Shown one piece after another: positions 6,040-6,557 of a stretch of DNA of 6,557 nucleotides; within the stretch, counting starts at the first letter, position 1; every line of letters begins with the position of its first letter. A program made the translations under genes and the position numbers. The notes below the pieces were generated by a model. The model saw only the letters and a list, made by a program, of their open reading frames with translations, did no database searches and was not told the origin of the DNA. The stretch lies in assembly GCA_017452335.1 (NCBI GenBank), contig JAFTMP010000272.1, positions 1 through 6,557 on the forward strand. The letters are read 5' to 3'. This DNA comes from Clostridia bacterium (GTDB lineage Bacteria > Bacillota > Clostridia > Oscillospirales > CAG-272).

Positions 6040-6105
6040 TTTTTGCGGGGGTGTGGGGGCGCTTGAGTTGCTCTGCAACTCATACAAAAAGCACCCCCGC
6101 AAAAA
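6040..6105. repeat. Nested cruciform: 14-bp outer stem with 8-bp inner hairpin
   Basis: TTTTTGCGGGGGTG (6040-6053) pairs perfectly with CACCCCCGCAAAAA (6092-6105). Inside, TGAGTTGC (6064-6071) pairs perfectly with GCAACTCA (6075-6082) around TCT. The plus strand after the outer stem is AA then ACC, so it is not a plus-strand terminator. It fills the long-hairpin position of the right unit of array 2, just as 3633-3666 does in array 1. It ends 30 bases before the -35 box of the next promoter. Confidence 0.8.
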
Positions 6106-6134
6106 AACCACAAAACGCTTCCATCCGTTTCCGC

Positions 6135-6163
6135 TTGATTTTTCTCTTGTTTTTTGCTAAAAT
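6135..6163 (+). promoter_or_regulatory. Good sigma-A promoter with extended -10 for the small membrane gene
   Basis: TTGATT (6135-6140; four of six matches to TTGACA) is 17 bases upstream of TAAAAT (6158-6163; five of six matches to TATAAT). A TGC triplet directly before the -10 gives the extended -10 motif. Transcription would start near 6170, giving a leader of about 25 bases with AGGAGG at 6183-6188. Confidence 0.7.
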
Positions 6164-6195
6164 ACAAGCAGTAAAGGCGTTTAGGAGGGAAAAGT

Positions 6196-6465
6196 ATGGA
6201 AAAAATTCTCAAAAACAGAGTGGTTTTATCTATTTGCCGCCCGGGGTTCATCTTTCGTTTGGGGGCGCTTGTCACGGTGGTTTTGCTTACATATACCCTG
6301 CTTGACCTGCTGGGCACGGGGAGTATCGGAAACTACGCCCTTTTTGAAGAGCGCATCGCTCTGCTTTTGGAGCACGCGGCGGCAGTGGGGCTCATCACGC
6401 TGGGCGGAGGACTGGTAACCGATCTGATGTTAAAACAGGGCGGTGCAAGCGTCGGCAAAAATTGA
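6196..6465 (+). CDS. Small hypothetical membrane protein, 89 aa, two predicted TM helices
   Basis: I do not recognise a family. The start is secure: AGGAGG (6183-6188) is seven bases before the ATG, and a good promoter lies just upstream. The N-terminus is basic (Lys3, Lys6, Arg8, Arg15, Arg21). It is followed by a first hydrophobic stretch at about 22-40 (LGALVTVVLLTYTLLDLLG), a short polar loop (41-53, with FEER) and a second hydrophobic stretch at about 54-79 (IALLLEHAAAVGLITLGGG onward, then LVTDLML). The tail is short and basic. By the positive-inside rule both ends should be cytoplasmic with the loop outside; this is inference. It has its own promoter and terminator, so it is a single-gene unit not tied to the gcv genes. 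Codon choice looks like the neighbours. It could be a small inner-membrane modulator or an uncharacterised conserved protein. Confidence 0.8.
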   Translation: MEKILKNRVVLSICRPGFIFRLGALVTVVLLTYTLLDLLGTGSIGNYALFEERIALLLEHAAAVGLITLGGGLVTDLMLKQGGASVGKN

Positions 6466-6472
6466 TAGCTAT

Positions 6473-6519
6473 AAAAAAAGAGCAGCTTCAAAATGTTCCT
6501 TGAAGCTGCTTTATTTTTT
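6473..6519. terminator. Bidirectional intrinsic terminator
   Basis: AGCAGCTTCA (6481-6490) pairs perfectly with TGAAGCTGCT (6501-6510), a 10-bp stem with a 10-base loop. On the plus strand TTATTTTTT (6511-6519) follows. On the minus strand the A-run 6473-6479 becomes a T-run. It therefore serves both the small membrane gene, starting 15 bases after its stop, and the convergent gene on the other strand, whose stop codon overlaps the T-run. Confidence 0.85.
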
Positions 6520-6557
6520 ATTGTTGAGTCACCGTCAGCGTCACGATAAAGCCGTCC
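6518..6557 (-). CDS. C-terminal end of a convergent unknown gene, runs off the window
   Basis: Read on the minus strand from 6556, the last codons give DGFIVTLTVTQQ followed by TAA (6518-6520). The other two minus frames do not give a comparable end. The alternating hydrophobic-polar strand looks like the last beta strand of a protein. Placement next to a bidirectional terminator supports a real convergent gene. Only 12 residues are visible, so no function can be given. Confidence 0.55.
   Translation of the reverse strand, partial: DGFIVTLTVTQQ

Noticed and set aside
5838..6317. Open frames of 70-160 codons on both strands across 5838-6317
   Set aside because: They translate inverted repeats and T-runs, lack ribosome binding sites and have low-complexity products. 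They are by-products of the repeat array.

Overview
The window is most likely from a strictly anaerobic, moderately GC-rich clostridial bacterium (phylum Bacillota, possibly an Oscillospirales- or Christensenellales-like gut or rumen lineage). The reasons are the Gram-positive style two-subunit glycine decarboxylase (separate gcvPA and gcvPB), strong AGGAGG-type ribosome binding sites, and gene gaps full of AAAGTTTTTG-containing hairpin repeats. The genus cannot be named from the sequence alone.

Layout. Bases 1-3621 carry the glycine cleavage operon on the + strand: the 3' end of gcvT (aminomethyltransferase, T protein), gcvH (lipoyl carrier, H protein), gcvPA and gcvPB (the two halves of the PLP-dependent glycine decarboxylase, P protein). 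An intrinsic-terminator-like hairpin lies between gcvH and gcvPA. A 243-bp gap built of hairpin repeats (3622-3864) follows. Next come an unrecognised 164-aa gene (3865-4359) with a candidate promoter and a 10-bp dyad over that promoter, and then lpdA (4416-5816), the dihydrolipoyl dehydrogenase (L protein). A second repeat-rich gap (5817-6195) contains a likely terminator, a tandem pair of small hairpins and a nested cruciform. It ends in a good promoter for an 89-aa protein with two predicted membrane segments (6196-6465). A bidirectional terminator (about 6473-6519) separates that gene from the C-terminal end of a convergent minus-strand gene that runs off the window.

How the genes work together. 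P protein decarboxylates glycine and loads the aminomethyl group on the lipoyl-lysine of H. T moves the C1 unit to tetrahydrofolate and releases ammonia. L reoxidises the dihydrolipoyl arm with NAD+. All four activities are encoded here. In anaerobes the system can run either way, for glycine breakdown or for synthesis from C1 units. A glycine riboswitch, if present, would be upstream of gcvT and outside the window.

The metabolic genes themselves are ordinary. The parts worth a second look are the two gaps, where related hairpin units are arranged head-to-head with a compensatory base-pair exchange between copies; the unknown gene between gcvPB and lpdA; and the terminator inside the gcv operon. 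I see no strong evidence of a wholly new system.
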